The notes under the pieces: model-generated
Told to the model about the DNA's origin: nothing
Databases searched by the model: none
The model's input: the letters and a program-made list of their open reading frames with translations, nothing else
Made by a program: the position numbers and the translations under genes
Assembly (NCBI RefSeq): GCF_933775445.1
Contig: NC_065872.1
Coordinates: 7,006,001 to 7,070,000 of the forward strand
Source of the DNA: Argentina anserina
Taxonomy: Eukaryota; Streptophyta; Magnoliopsida; Rosales; Rosaceae
Length of the DNA: 64,000 nt
Direction of reading: 5' to 3'
Shown: piece by piece, positions 10,336-23,300 of the stretch
How positions within the stretch are numbered: position 1 is the stretch's first letter
Layout: each line of letters opens with the position of its first letter

Positions 10336-11921
10336 TGCTGAACTAGTCACCTGATATTTTAAGTATCATTTTCTAAGCATTTATCGTGCTATTAGGTGAC
10401 TGACGAAACGAGTGAGGAAATTACTTTCAGGGTCGTGGAAGTTGCACGCAGGAAAGAAGGTGAGTAAAATCTCACATATTTATGAATCTACCCTTGCGGA
10501 GATTCAAGATTTTACAAGAGTTTTTAATATTGAATTACGACATGTATACGATATAGTGGATTATATATATATTGTATAAATGGTAATAAGTACATATATA
10601 TATAGTTTGCTATATTATATACTGTTATAAATTCATTGGGATTTGTCATTTCGATGACGAGAATTAAATATTGAGCATGTGATTTAATTTGTACAATATG
10701 AGGTGTGATTATTGTACGTGGTTTTAACATGGTGTTTGTTAAAACGTTTTGTCTTCGGACGAGTTTTGTTTTCGAATGAGTTTTGTCTTCGGACGTGATT
10801 ATGAAATATGACATGTATATGATATAATGTATTATATATATTGTATAAATGGTAAATATGTATATATATATATAGTTTGATATATAATATACTGTTATGA
10901 TTTTATCGTGTTTTATGTCATTTTGATGACGAGATTTATATATCGAGCATGTGATTTTGATTTGTACAATATGATGTGAGATTATTGTACGTGATTTTAA
11001 CATGGAGATTGTTAAAATGTTGATTTGTCTTCGGACTTGATTTTTGGTACAATATGATGTGAGATTATTGTACGTGATTTTAACATTGAGATTGTTAAAA
11101 TGTTGATTTGTCTTCGGACATGATTTTTGGTACAATATGATGTGAGATTATTGTACGTGTTTGGCAAGTCGGAACCTAGCCTTTGGCCGGGCGAAAGTTA
11201 CGATACAGTTAGAGCTCTAGTTTGTCTGCCTTAGTACTGCATGTGAGGTAACAGGTGGTTATCTGCTCATGGGTACTCAGATTGTTTTGGATGTTGGGTA
11301 GCGGGTGGCTATCCAATATCGGCGGTGTATTACGAGAGGGGTAACAGATGTGTACCAGCGTTCTTGGTACCCGTATTATAAATGCATTTGGGTAACCAGA
11401 AGGGTTACTTAATTTCTCATGAGCGCTTCTTTTTCTTTGGGACAACCAGATGGGCCGTCCACTGACTCATGAGTGCATTTATATTTGTTTGATTTGTGGA
11501 TTTTCGTATATATTGATATGCGAGTTATATATTTTCATTTTACTCATACGAGATGTAAAGCTTACTGGGTTTGTGTTTACAATCCCGGTGCACCAATTCG
11601 ATGGTGTAGTGGATAACTCCGCAGGTGTGGATTAGCGGGAATTGACGGACCGCTCAGAGGACTTGAAGTTATTTATCTCCAGCTTGTGTGAGGATTTTGT
11701 GTGACTATCTTGTGAGGTTGTTGTGAGGATTATACATTTTCATTTGTTATAATGTTGAATTATAATTTGGTTGTAATAATCGGTTTGACTGAGTTGTATT
11801 TTGAACTCAGAGATGATCCGCTGTGGCATTTTAAATGATTTCGATTTCATCGAGATTGTTTGGTGTTTAACGACTTTGAAATTTTGAGTTTTTATATTCG
11901 AAATTTTGGGGTCGTTACAGT

Positions 11922-11933
11922 TGGTATCAGAGC
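11922..11933 (+). other. Primer binding site
   Basis: TGGTATCAGAGC, two bases after the 5' LTR end, is the complement of the 3' end of initiator-methionine tRNA, the usual primer for plant LTR elements. Confidence 0.92.
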
Positions 11934-12197
11934 CTAAGTGTTTATTTGGCGATTATCAATATCATCCGGGAGCGATGATCCGACTGCAGGCGGGCACCCA
12001 TCACATGTTCCTCGGTATTGATATGTCGTCGGGTACGCGAGAGTGTTAGGAGCCATACCTTATGGTTTGGTCATGTAGGGAGTATTGTGATGATACTCTG
12101 ATGATTCACTTTCTTCTGAAATTTCATGATTGATATCAGTTGGATCTATTTTGTCGAATTCGAGACTTCACATATATGACTGAGTGTTAATTGTTGA

Positions 12198-12437
12198 ATG
12201 GTGATGAATTTGGAAAATGGCCGTGGACAGGGCCGAGGACGGACGAGAGGTCGAGGTCGAGTTAGGGTTGCAGGCCGAGTCCGCAATGTGGAGAACCTTT
12301 ATGAGGAGGCTGCTCCACTAGAAAGACAAGTTGATCTTGTTGCTATCGTTAGAGACGATAGTCTTGTGTTGAGGTTGATCAAGGACATGAGTGAGCTGCT
12401 AGTGCTGTCATTTCATGACGCTTGGATCATATGGTAG
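12198..12437 (+). pseudogene. gag start relic inside the LTR element
   Basis: An 79 aa ORF rich in Arg-Gly (GRGQGRGRTRGRGRVRVAGR) followed by an acidic segment. Arg/Gly-rich gag N-termini are common in Tekay-type chromoviruses. It stops before the gag core and no zinc knuckle was found downstream. Confidence 0.5.
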
Positions 12438-12669
12438 CGGACCATTGGATCGGAGTATTGGGACTTACTTGGTGATGATTGAGTACTCTGAGTTAGAGAA
12501 GAGGATGATAGCCATATTCATTTATTGATAGTTGGCAGTGGAAGGGTTAGGATTGATTCCTACGCCTATGGGAAACTCTTTATGTGTCACTTCGCTTTTG
12601 GAGTGTTCCTCGAAATTGGAGACAATGAAAGGCTTGTCCTATTGTGATTGGAAGTAGAGAGTTATCTGC

Positions 12670-13230
12670 TTATTTGATAGTGATTCCGGACCACACTATG
12701 ATGTGATCTGAGGAATTGATTGGTTGAGGCCGCAGTACGCGGTGATTGATTGTGTTGACATGATGAGTTCTTTCATAAACCCAGGAAACCAGAGTTTCGT
12801 ATCTGTGCCTCGAGTCGGATAATGCCATGATAGCTAGATTCTTGGCAAATGTGGAGTTTGTGGATCTAGAAGTAGCTATCACAGACATTGTTCTACTATT
12901 CGAGTATAGTGAGGTGTTTCAGGAGATACTGAGTTACCTTCTTCGAGAGTTGTTGAATTCTTTATTGATGATGTGCTTGGTATAGCATCTGTATCAAAGG
13001 CGCCTTATGGGATTGGGAAAGAACGAGTTTAAAGAATTGAAAGAGCAGATAGATGACGTATTAGACCTAGGGTTCATCAAACCTAGTGTCTCAGCTTGAG
13101 TTGTGCCGATGTTATTCATGAATAAGAAAGAAGTCTCATGCGGTTGAGTGTGAATTATAGGGGAATGATTAAGGTGACCATCAAGACTATGTATCATTTA
13201 CCTAGGATTGATGATGTATGTGATACGTCC
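12670..13230 (+). pseudogene. Protease/reverse transcriptase start relic
   Basis: Plus-strand frames give LIG-WLRPQYAVIDC, then VVEFFIDDVLGIASVSKAPY, then KNEFKELKEQIDDVLDLGFI with KPSVSA. These match the linker and first motif of gypsy reverse transcriptase. Many stops and shifts interrupt it, and the YxDD palm was not found afterwards. Confidence 0.6.
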
Positions 13231-14886
13231 TTAAGGTGGTGATACAATTATTAAACTGAGATTCACATTACATCGTTGTTGCGTTCCAACTCGTTTTGTT
13301 TCGGACATTGACAATTGAAGTTACACATTGTTCTTGGCTGAGCAAGATATCTAATGTGTTAAAGAAATTTCATTTTGACGTCACGAATTAATTATTTTGC
13401 TAGATGAGCATTTAATTGAGAACGCTGATCTTTCAGGATTTAATTATTTTGGTGTTGGGGATTGGAACTTCACAATGCCACAGGTCCAAATGAGACGCAA
13501 TGGCGGTGAAGTAACTCTATTGAAGGTAAGGTATGAGATGACCTTAGCTTAATGATGTTTTAACGATTTGGTCGTGACAAGTACCTTCTAACTGGTAAAG
13601 AAATGGTTGAGGACTAAATTTTCTTTTCAAGTGCAAGTGGCGTTAATGTTGGAGACTTAGAGGTTCTTTTCCTCTATGCATCAGATTGTTTATTGTTGGA
13701 TAAGGAGAAGTTGACTGAAGTGTTCAACAAGGGATAAATTTTACAATAAAGAGTACCCAATTATATTACTGCTTGCAGAGAAGTTATTTTGGCCGAATGC
13801 GTTGGCCATGAGAGTTCTTAATGAAAGTAAAGAAACAACTGTTTAGAGTGGTGGTATAGCGATCATTTTGGGTTAGTTTTGAGGAGATGGTGTACCTAAT
13901 ATCGGGTTCTGTTGAAGTAATTACTAAACTTATTAGTACTACAACGGTGGGAGAAACCAATATCTTAGATGATGCACTGGGGCATTTGTGTGGGACCGTA
14001 TGTCACGCATTTGAGGCATGTATGAACCAGGGGGTAAAGTATATCTCAGTTGTGGTCGTGTTGGATTTTGCGCTGTAAAGTTCACCTAATTTTCATGTTC
14101 CACCATTGTGAGATAAATACATTCTTTGTCTGAACCCCAAATTGTGACATACCACTCATGGAAGCAAGAAGTTGTAATTAATTTTCGACGGTAAGTTTTG
14201 GTGAGTGTGATGGGATGCGTGATGCGATCACTCTTGTGGTGGCGGTAGAGGTTCTCTACTGCCTTGTGCGTATATTAGTCGATTCTCTAGTGAAATTTTT
14301 GAGAGTAATTCTTAATCCAAGGTGGTGTTCTGTGGTGGTTGTGAACTCAATGAGTTAAGATTTCTTTATCGTGTTGCCGATACAAATATGGTACTTGAGT
14401 GGGTATCATGCACGACAACTTTTTATGGTTATAATAAGATGATCATGAAAATAGATTATTTTGTTGATTGGAAGGAATGGTAGGTTCGTTATTCTAGCAA
14501 TGCATTGTGGTGAAGTCATGAAGGTATTGTCGTGATAAAGCACGTTTATTTGAAAACCACTATGTGTGATGAAAGTAGTAGGCATGTGTTGATTTGACTC
14601 ATGTTAGATGTTGAGAGTTTTGACCATGCTTAGTGGTAGGAGCTAACTCATGACTTGAGGATAGTCTGTCAAATTGCAAGAGAGTGGTGAACTAGACAAA
14701 AGAGGGCGTCGACGCCTCCATGCTGAAAACATCATTATGTTTCGGGAGGATGATTATATTTTGACTAGCTCACATGCGACTATTATTGTTAGGACATGTG
14801 ACAGATTGTCTGATGAAGGAAGTTTGAGGTAACGGAAGATAGGTTGAGAGCTTGTATGCTGGATTTTAAGGTAGGTGTGAAATCAT

Positions 14887-15356
14887 TTGAGATTGATTGA
14901 GTTCGCCTACAACGACAGTTACCATTCCAGCATCGGCATGGTACCCTATGAGGCACTTAAGGTAGACCATGTCGATCACCTATCTGTTGGGCCAAAGTTG
15001 GGTGTAGTGAGATTTGACAAGAAAGAAAAGTTGGACGAGGTATGTTGGGCCTTTGAGATTCTCGAGAAGGTGGGAAAACTAGCCTTGCCTACTAGCATGT
15101 CGGACGTTGACAATGTCTTCTACATTTCCATGTTGAGGAAGTATGATCCTGATGTGTCGCATATGTGATCGATCATAACACCATTGAGGTGAAGGAAAAT
15201 ACCACTTTTGTTTTGAGCCGGTTTGTATTTTGAATAGATCCACAAAGAAGCTTTGGAGGAAGGAAGTGGAGCTAGTCAAGGTATTGTAGAGCCATCATGA
15301 TGAAGGTGATGCATCATGGAAGCTAGGGTCGGATATGAAGACGAGATACCCACAGT
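14887..15356 (+). pseudogene. Integrase C-terminal relic
   Basis: 14887-15168 encodes IEFAYNDSYHSSIGMVPYEA, the end of the gypsy integrase core, then VGPKLGVVRFDKKEKLDE and NVFYISMLRKYDPDVSHM. After a stop, VIDHNTIEVKENTTFVLSRF and a final KTRYPQLF follow in shifted frames. The segment between the core and C-terminal parts is shortened compared with complete elements. No chromodomain was seen. Confidence 0.75.
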
Positions 15357-15398
15357 TGTTTATTAAGTGAACTTGAATTTCGGGACGAAATTCCTTTT

Positions 15399-15411
15399 AA
15401 GGGGGGTAGAA
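15399..15411 (+). other. Polypurine tract
   Basis: aaggggggtagaa directly precedes the 3' LTR; this is the normal plus-strand primer of LTR elements. Confidence 0.9.
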
Positions 15412-18076
15412 TGTAATAACCCGAATTTTTAGAAACTAAATGTCGAGTATTTTCAAAGTGTTAAACTTGTGAAATTAATTCAAAACGAAAATTGGAGGTT
15501 TGCGACATTTCGAAACGAAAACGGAAACGTTCTCGGATCGTTTAATTAGAAAACGTAACGTTACCGCAACGTATAGATCGACTTTTATTCCGTCACTCGG
15601 TTGCGAAAACTTCCTTCACAAAAGTCGTAGAGCTCATCGATACGAATTCGTGGACACGTCATCCGTTCGAATCGGATGTCGGACGCGAAAGTTATTAACG
15701 TCGGAAGTTCGTTTCCGATTTTGGAAATAGTATAAAAGGAAGGAGAGGAGATTAAAAATCAGAAAATCAGATTTTTTCTAAAAATCAGCTCGGGTACTGT
15801 TCACCCGAGCTCGGGTACTATTCACCCGACCCAAAAACCTTCTCCGGCCGATTTCTCCACCATCCGACGTCGCCTCGTGTCGTGCCACCTATCAAACTGA
15901 CGGGCTCGACGAGCTCCATCTTTTGGGCTATGCCTTGCACTCCGGCGACAACCACACACGGTGTAGCAACCGCCGGAAGTTACTGCTGTGGCGGCGTCGC
16001 CTCCTCCGGCCACCATGGCTCGAGATTCTTGGGGGGTTTTGCTTGTCTCAATCCCAGCAACATTCCCACAAAAGGAATCGAGCCAAATCGAAGTGTAAGT
16101 ACCCGAATCAAAATTTCAATTTCTAGGGTTTGTGAATAGTGCCGAATTTATGTTCTTCGTTGTTTGGACTGTTTAGGCTCGGATTTAGAGCTTGGTGTCA
16201 ACTAGAAAGTTGTTGGAAATGTTGTTTAGGTTGTGGTGGTGAAATTTGGTGATAATTGGTGGCGGTCGGTGAACAGTAACGCCGCATGAATAGTACTGTG
16301 AATAGTACTCCGCGCGAATAGTAACTGTGAATAGTAAGCTGTAACAGTAACTGTGAATAGTGATATGTAACAGTAAATGTGAACAGTGTCATGGTAAAAC
16401 AGTAACTGTGAACAGTGGTTAGTAAAAACAGTGATTAGTAAACATGAACAGTGTTCCCGTGAACAATGTTTTATGAACAACATTTAGCTGTGCTGAACTA
16501 GTCACCTGATATTTTAAGTATCATTTTCTAAGCATTTATCGTGCTATTAGGTGACTGACGAAACGAGTGAGGAAATTACTTTCAGGGTCGTGGAAGTTGC
16601 ACGCAGGAAAGAAGGTGAGTAAAATCTCACATATTTACGAATCTACCCTTGCGGAGATTCAAGATTTTACAAGAGTTTTTAATATTGAATTACGACATGT
16701 ATACGATATAGTGGATTATATATATATTGTATAAATGGTAATAAGTACATATATATATAGTTTGCTATATTATATACTGTTATAAATTCATTGGGATTTG
16801 TCATTTCGATGACGAGAATTAAATATTGAGCATGTGATTTAATTTGTACAATATGAGGTGTGATTATTGTACGTGGTTTTAACATGGTGTTTGTTAAAAC
16901 GTTTTGTCTTCGGACGAGTTTTGTTTTCGAATGAGTTTTGTCTTCGGACGTGTTTATGAAATATGACATGTATATGATATAATGTATTATATATATTGTA
17001 TAAATGGTAAATATGTATATATATATATATAGTTTGATATATAATATACTGTTATGATTTTATCGTGTTTTATGTCATTTTGATGACGAGATTTATATAT
17101 CGAGCATGTGATTTTGATTTGTACAATATGATGTGAGATTATTGTACGTGATTTTAACATGGAGATTGTTAAAATGTTGATTTGTCTTCGGACTTGATTT
17201 TTGGTACAATATGATGTGAGATTATTGTACGTGATTTTAACATTGAGATTGTTAAAATGTTGATTTGTCTTCGGACATGATTTTTGGTACAATATGATGT
17301 GAGATTATTGTACGTGTTTGGCAAGTCGGAACCTAGCCTTTGGCCGAGCGAAAGTTACGATACAGTTAGAGCTCTAGTCTGTCTGCCTTAGTACTGCATG
17401 TGAGGTAACAGATGGTTATCTGCTCATGGGTACTCAGATTGTTTTGGATGTTGGGTAGCGGGTGGCTATCCAATATCGGCGGTGTATTACGAGAGGGGTA
17501 ACAGATGTGTACCAGCGTTCTTGGTACCCGTATTATAAATGCATTTGGGTAACCAGAAGGGTTACTTAATTTCTCATGAGCGCTTCTTTTTCTTTGGGAC
17601 AACCAGATGGGCCGTCCACTGACTCATGAGTGCATTTATATTTGTTTGATTTGTGGATTTTCGTATATATTGATATGCGAGTTATATATTTTCATTTTAC
17701 TCATACAAGCTGTAAAGCTTACCGGGTTTGTGTTTACAATCCCGGTGCACCAATTCGATGGTGTAGTGGATAACTCCGCAGGTGTGGATTAGCGGGAATT
17801 GACGGACCGCTCAGAGGACTTGAAGTTATTTATCTCCAGCTTGTGTGAGGATTTTGTGTGACTATCTTGTGAGGTTGTTGTGAGGATTATACATTTTCAT
17901 TTGTTATAATGTTGAATTATAATTTGGTTGTAATAATCGGTTTGACTGAGTTGTATTTTGAACTCAGAGATGATCCGCTGTGGCATTTTAAATGATTTCG
18001 ATTTCATCGAGATTGTTTGGTGTTTAACGACTTTGAAATTTTGAGTTTTTATACTCGAAATTTTGGGGTCGTTACA
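15412..18076 (+). repeat. 3' LTR (2665 bp)
   Basis: Nearly identical to the 5' LTR. Visible differences include a duplicated tcacccgagctcgggtact segment near 15805 that is single in the 5' LTR, one fewer palindromic array unit, and single-base changes such as cgtatagatcg for cgtatggatcg. It ends GTTACA at 18076, followed by the ATTAT duplication. Confidence 0.95.
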
Positions 18077-18081
18077 ATTAT

Positions 18082-19840
18082 GGAAATGTTGTACCAATTA
18101 GGAAAGTGGAGAAAGGAGAGTTCTCGCAAAGTCTCAAGCCAGAAATCCGATTTGGGAGGCACAGCTGCTGGAGGAACAATTTTCGGAGACATCCGACTCA
18201 AGAATTTTCACTTACAGGGAGCTAAAGACTGCTACTAGCAATTTTGGACGAGAAGGAATTTTGCTTGGTGAGGATGGCTTTGGAAAAACTTTCAAGGGTT
18301 GGTTGGATGAGAAGACTCTTGTACCTTCAAAAGTTGGCACCGGAATGATCGTTGCTATCAAGAAAGGGAATCCAGAAAGCTTTCAAGGCCTTACAGAGTG
18401 GCAGGTACGTGCTATATATTTTCACAAGGAGACTTGAGGAATTGTGGAACATTTTAGCCTCTTTTTTTTTTTTTTTTTGAGAACGGGCAAATGTACGTCC
18501 CGCTTATGTTATGTGGAACATTTTAGCTTATATCAAGAAAATTATACTTTGACATATATGAAACTACCACTTTTTCGGATTCAGTACTCAAACAAGAGAA
18601 ATGTTCTTGTACCACAGCTTTCATATATGGATATATCAATTTAATTACTCTTCTTACGTACAATTGTAATTTAAGATTAATTGTTCGTTTAATTTAATAA
18701 TGGAGACACAGGTGGATTTGCTAGCACGACTTTCTCATCTAACATTGTTAAGCTAATAGGACACTGTTCAGAGGATAAGGAGCGACTCCATGTCTATGAA
18801 TTCATGCAGAAAGGAAGCTTGGAGGATCATCTTTTTAGAAGTACGAAACTTCAACTCAATGATGAAAATCTGAAAAGAAAAATTAATACAGTATATTTTG
18901 CTGCTTTCCTCACAAGTTTATTATTGATCGATTTAACTGTTGTACAACTTTCATTTCGAGTAGAGAACCCGGAAACTGAAGCAGTACTCTCTTGGGACAA
19001 CAGACTAAAAATTGCTCTTGGAGCTGCTCGGGCCTTATCTTTCTTACACAGTTTACAGACACCAATCATACACAGAGATTTCAAGACCTCTAATATTTCT
19101 CTTGATGAGGTTAATTTGTTCTATTTCTCTTCTATCTTTGTGCTTTTGTGTGGATCAGTATCTGAGAAGATGGAAACAGTGGTACAATTAGTAACCTGTA
19201 ACCAAATAGGAATGTGTGCATGAAGCTGATTAAATCATGTTTTGTATTTATCTCCTGACTCCTGCAGAATTACAATGCGAAACTCTCAGGGTTTGAATTG
19301 GCTAAATTGGGGCCAAGTGATGGAGAGTCATATGTTGAGACTCAAGTTATGGGCACGTATGGTTATGCTGCTCCAGAATACATTGCAACAGGTAGTTATA
19401 CATATCTCTGTCACAAAACCGTGCACCATTGGAAAGGTTTATGCATGAAGCATTGCATGTCATTGTTGGTTACCACAATTTATTCATGTAGGTAAACCCT
19501 GCTATATCTGTAACAGGTTGTTTGTACGTGAAGAGCGATGTATACAGATTTGGTGTTGTGCTGCTCGAAATTCTGACAGGTTTAAGGGTCATTGATAGGA
19601 ACCGTCCTTCCCAGAAACAGAATTTAGTCGATTGGGGTAAACCACTTCTCTCTGACAAAAGTAATTTGGAGACCTTCATGGATGCCAAGATAAAGGGCCA
19701 ATATTCCTCCAAGGAAGCATTAGAGATGGCAAAAGATTACCCGGAAATGCCTAGTACCAGATCCTAAAGTTCGTCCTTCAATGAAAGAAGTTGTTGATGC
19801 ATTGGAACAGATTCAGGCAACGAGGGAAAGCTCAGAATAA
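18082..19840 (+). pseudogene. PBL/RLCK-VII-type protein kinase pseudogene
   Basis: Exons by splice sites: up to 18404, 18712-18840, 18964-19109, 19268-19391 and 19517-19840 (TAA). They encode RIFTYRELKTATSNFG, a Gly loop LGEDGFGKTFKG, the VAIKK lysine, [43 protein letters not shown] and a final RPSMKEVVDALEQIQ: a plant receptor-like cytoplasmic kinase, normally an immune-signalling kinase at the plasma membrane. One-base losses break the frame near 18740 (between LARLSH and NIVKL) and near 19745. The DFG metal site reads GFE. The first exon is missing or lies beyond the LTR element, and an in-frame TAG sits near 18100. Confidence 0.88.
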
Positions 19841-20386
19841 ACATAAGTTACACTGCAAAATGTAGAATGTGAAGATTGGATCTTACATATTTTGTGTGCA
19901 CATTATAAATGTAGAATGTTTCAACAGTTCTTTGTTAATTTTTTTTGGAATTTATAACAAATTTACGGAGAGTAATTATTGGATTCAGGTATCTCAATTA
20001 TCCATGATTTCAGATATTTGATGACTGCATGCAGGCCCCAAGTTTGCATATTCCTGTACTTTCACATATAGACACTATTTCCTATATATATATATATATA
20101 TAGTAGAACGCTATTGATGGAACACATTGTCTCAGAATCATTCCTTTTGTTTCAAATTCTCCTCAGCAGCTTGGTTGTAATGTAATAGTATAGAAATGAG
20201 TCCCTTGAAAACATTTTCTATGTTATCCAAACTGTTCAGGAGATTACATAAAAATGAGCCTTTTCTTTTGCTTTCTCTTTTTTAATATGTATATAGATTA
20301 TAATCCTATAGAATCAAACTGGCAAAGCCAGGGTACGGATTTTATGTGGTATTAATTAACGCTTTGTATCTTCACTTTCTACAAGG
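19841..20386. other. Convergent spacer between kinase relic and DA1
   Basis: Short 3' intergenic region containing the likely 3' UTRs of the two convergent genes and a (TA)n run at about 20080-20101. No other feature seen. Confidence 0.5.
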
Positions 20387-23300
20387 TCAGGGAAAGCTTC
20401 CTGTGATTCGAATATGGTCAAGAGTCCTCCTTAGGCCATACTTGAGTACTGCTTGGTTACCTTGTCTGAATCCTTCTCCATAAGCTGTGGATGAATCTGA
20501 CTCGATTTGGTGTTTAAAAAAGTCACCAAGTTTCTTCTCAAAGTCGGATCGTTTACCTTTCTTAGATGATCCCGAACTAGAAGAGGATGCGGAGGAGGAA
20601 GAGGAACACGAAGATGATGTTCCAACATCACTACCAGGCGCAGAATACGTCTCTGCTTCGAGCCACATATGTGCTAGCACTTGGCAGATACCTTCTTCAA
20701 CCTCTGGGCTCAAATTTGGATAACCTGACAAACAACCATTCAGTATACTCAATTAGCCAAACAAAATGCTTACAGCATGATAAATAAAATACTTGAATGA
20801 AGGACAGACAAACACCTTTGAGCCGGAGCCATGCATGCATCATCTCATGAGCAAGAATCGACCCTGTCAATAACCTGTGTTTATAGAAGGATTATGTTAT
20901 ATATAATTGTTTATACGAATTAGACCTGGAAACAGAACAAAGAAGGAACCAGACTAATATTACCTAGGAAGGCCATACAATACGAGAATTGCTGTCACTT
21001 CGCAGTGACGAACCAGTGTATAAGGCTCAGTTATCATGTCTATCATCCGGTAGCCCGCTCCAATCCTTGGCCTCCTTTTAATCTATAATGCAGATAAAAA
21101 TTAAAAGCTATAATTCAACGAACTGATCGAGTTAAGTAAATAATGACACTTTGACATCTATATTTAGGGGGAAGAAGTCCCTACGGTTGTAACAGTCTGT
21201 TCCTCTGATAAGCAGAGGCCTCTGGTCTCGGGCAAGTGATGATGACCCTGCACACAGTGAGGAAAATTGAAATAAACATTAGATGAAAGAAATGAAATGG
21301 TTATTGTGTTTTTCAATAGAAAAACTTTTAAAGCAGATGCATTACATTCTTTTCTCCCTCCATGGCCTCGTTTAGTGCTTGTCTCTCCACCAAGAGCATT
21401 GGAACTTGCTGTTCCACTTTCATATTCAAACCTTCGTAAAATTCTTGTATTTCAAGGTAAAGGGGTTGGCATTCATGAGTATCCATAATGGCCGAGTCTA
21501 GACACTCTAGACATAGCTTTCGACCATCATCAAGTAACAAATATTTTGTGTCCCTTGGCTGCAAGAAGTCATATCATTATATACAAAGAATAATTCAAAT
21601 TTGAGAGCTGCAGATGTATCTTGAAAATGCTACAAAAATGTCCTGCGGCTAGTGATTTCAGTACGCCTATATCCGTTTCAATTCTGCAGGAATTATGCAG
21701 GCAAAATGTAGAGAGATCATATTTCATTCCCTCACCTCCATTCTTTCACAGCTACAACACCGTGGAGTCTTATCACGCTCATGAGAGGGGCAGTACTTTT
21801 GTAGCCAGAAAGGATGCGCCCTATACTCAATAAGACCAGCTGAGTTTGTTGGGATCTGTACAGAAACAGAAATTACAAAAGAGTTTCAAAACCACCAAAC
21901 CATATATGTGTCTGATACACTGTACAGAGAAAAACAGTTTCTAAAACAGTTGAACAAATCATTATTAAAAAGAAAAAAAAATATACACAATTGTAAAGCA
22001 CATGCCTATGTATTGCCTTAAACCAGTCTAGCCTTCTCCAAAAATAAATCTAAACAAGTCCAGCTGACAGACAGAAAAAGTCCCCCCCCCCCCCCCCCCC
22101 CCCAAAAAAAAGAAAAAAAGAAAAGGGGACACTAAAAACCAAGACCGCCTCATCAAACTAGTAAGAAAGGATAAAATAAATACTTGGTTTGAAAATTTCA
22201 CAACAAAATTAAAAGAAACAGAAAACAAAAACCTGTTGATCAAACTTTTAATTCCATAAAAGTGATAATACAGATCCACTTTTATGTTTGACTTGTCAAA
22301 TTGGAACCTTAATAATCAACTGACATAGTACAAAGTCTCCAAACATCCACTCCAAACTTGGAGGAGAGGAGGAGCTGGATAGGGCTCGTAAACAGCTCCA
22401 GGATTTGCTTTAAATAAACAAGATAATATAAAATCAGAAGCTCCAAGGATGTCTCTGCTTTTATATTAACCAAAACTACAAAAGCTGAGAACAGTACACA
22501 TTTATTTTTACTTTTCCTCATCAATTAAACACAAACACATCAAATCACCAAACTATCAATGCCATTAATCTAAAGAGCTGAATTGAGAGACGCTTACAAA
22601 GCTCTTGCAAACATCACATCTCGGATGATGCTTCTCCTTGTAGCAGGATTTGTGGTAGGGATGATTCCCGGACATAGAAAACTGTAACAGAAGGCACTTC
22701 TTAAAGTAGACTATACATACAAAGTTTCTAGTATATAGTATCCATTTGGATTCAAGAATTCTGAATGCCAACTCTTAAAAAAACAAAAAAAAAGTCTTAC
22801 TGAACAAGATTTCGATTTGAACCTCATAATCAGTAATTGGAAGATTGCAAGCATGGCAACAAAAACAATCTGGATGCCAAACAGCGCCAACACAACTCAA
22901 GTGTCTTCCATGGCCAATCCCAAGTTTACAGCCAGCACATATCCTGCTACAACAATTTGTCAACAACCTTTAAGATTTCATTGGTATCTGTTCAAACAGT
23001 TTTCACTTTTCAATAACATGAAATTCAAGTTTAACCCGCAAGAGATTTTAGTTTATGCAATAGTCACAGATAACAGGATTTGGCATATTGTAGTAGTTAT
23101 ATTACTAGACTTGATGCAACAAATAGTAAAAAAATCACATTTACCTGTTCCCAGCTGTATTGAAGAATGGATATGGTTGAAAGGTACTGCCAGTGTCATG
23201 TCGAGGAGGAGAATCCACGTTCAAACTTTCCTGAATGGCCATTGCAAGTTGTTCATCTTCCTCAAGTTGAACTTTAGCACTTTCATCATCTTCCTCATAT

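Larger units (their letters stand above)
9247..11919 (+). repeat. 5' LTR (2673 bp)
   Basis: Bounded by TGTAATAACC and GTTACA. It contains a TATAAAA box at 9566-9572, a GC-rich stretch around 9640-9840, an array of ACAGTAACTGTGAATAGT-like units (10085-10330), and several repeats of a block containing tacaatatgatgtgagattattgtacgtg (three at about 10970-11160). It differs from the 3' LTR by scattered substitutions and by at least two repeat-slippage indels. Confidence 0.95.
9247..18076 (+). mobile_element. Complete Ty3/gypsy LTR element, Tekay-like, non-autonomous
   Basis: The LTRs at 9247-11919 and 15412-18076 both start TGTAATAACCCG and end GTCGTTACA. They are nearly identical by eye and are flanked by the perfect 5 bp duplication ATTAT (9242-9246 and 18077-18081). 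A primer site (11922-11933) and a polypurine tract (15399-15411) are present. The interior is only 3.5 kb and contains no intact ORF: there is a short gag start, decayed protease and reverse transcriptase, and an integrase tail resembling chromovirus Tekay elements. It inserted directly 5' of the kinase relic at 18082. Because the ends are young and the interior is not, it probably moved with enzymes supplied by another copy. Confidence 0.95.

Noticed and set aside
10524..11135. Minus-strand 203 aa ORF within the LTR (and its copy near 16679-17292)
   Set aside because: It arises from AT-rich repeated LTR sequence; the internal repetition mirrors DNA repeats and there is no protein family resemblance.
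20487..20723. Acidic 78 aa plus-strand ORF
   Set aside because: Antisense of the Ser-rich C-terminal part of DA1 exon 11.
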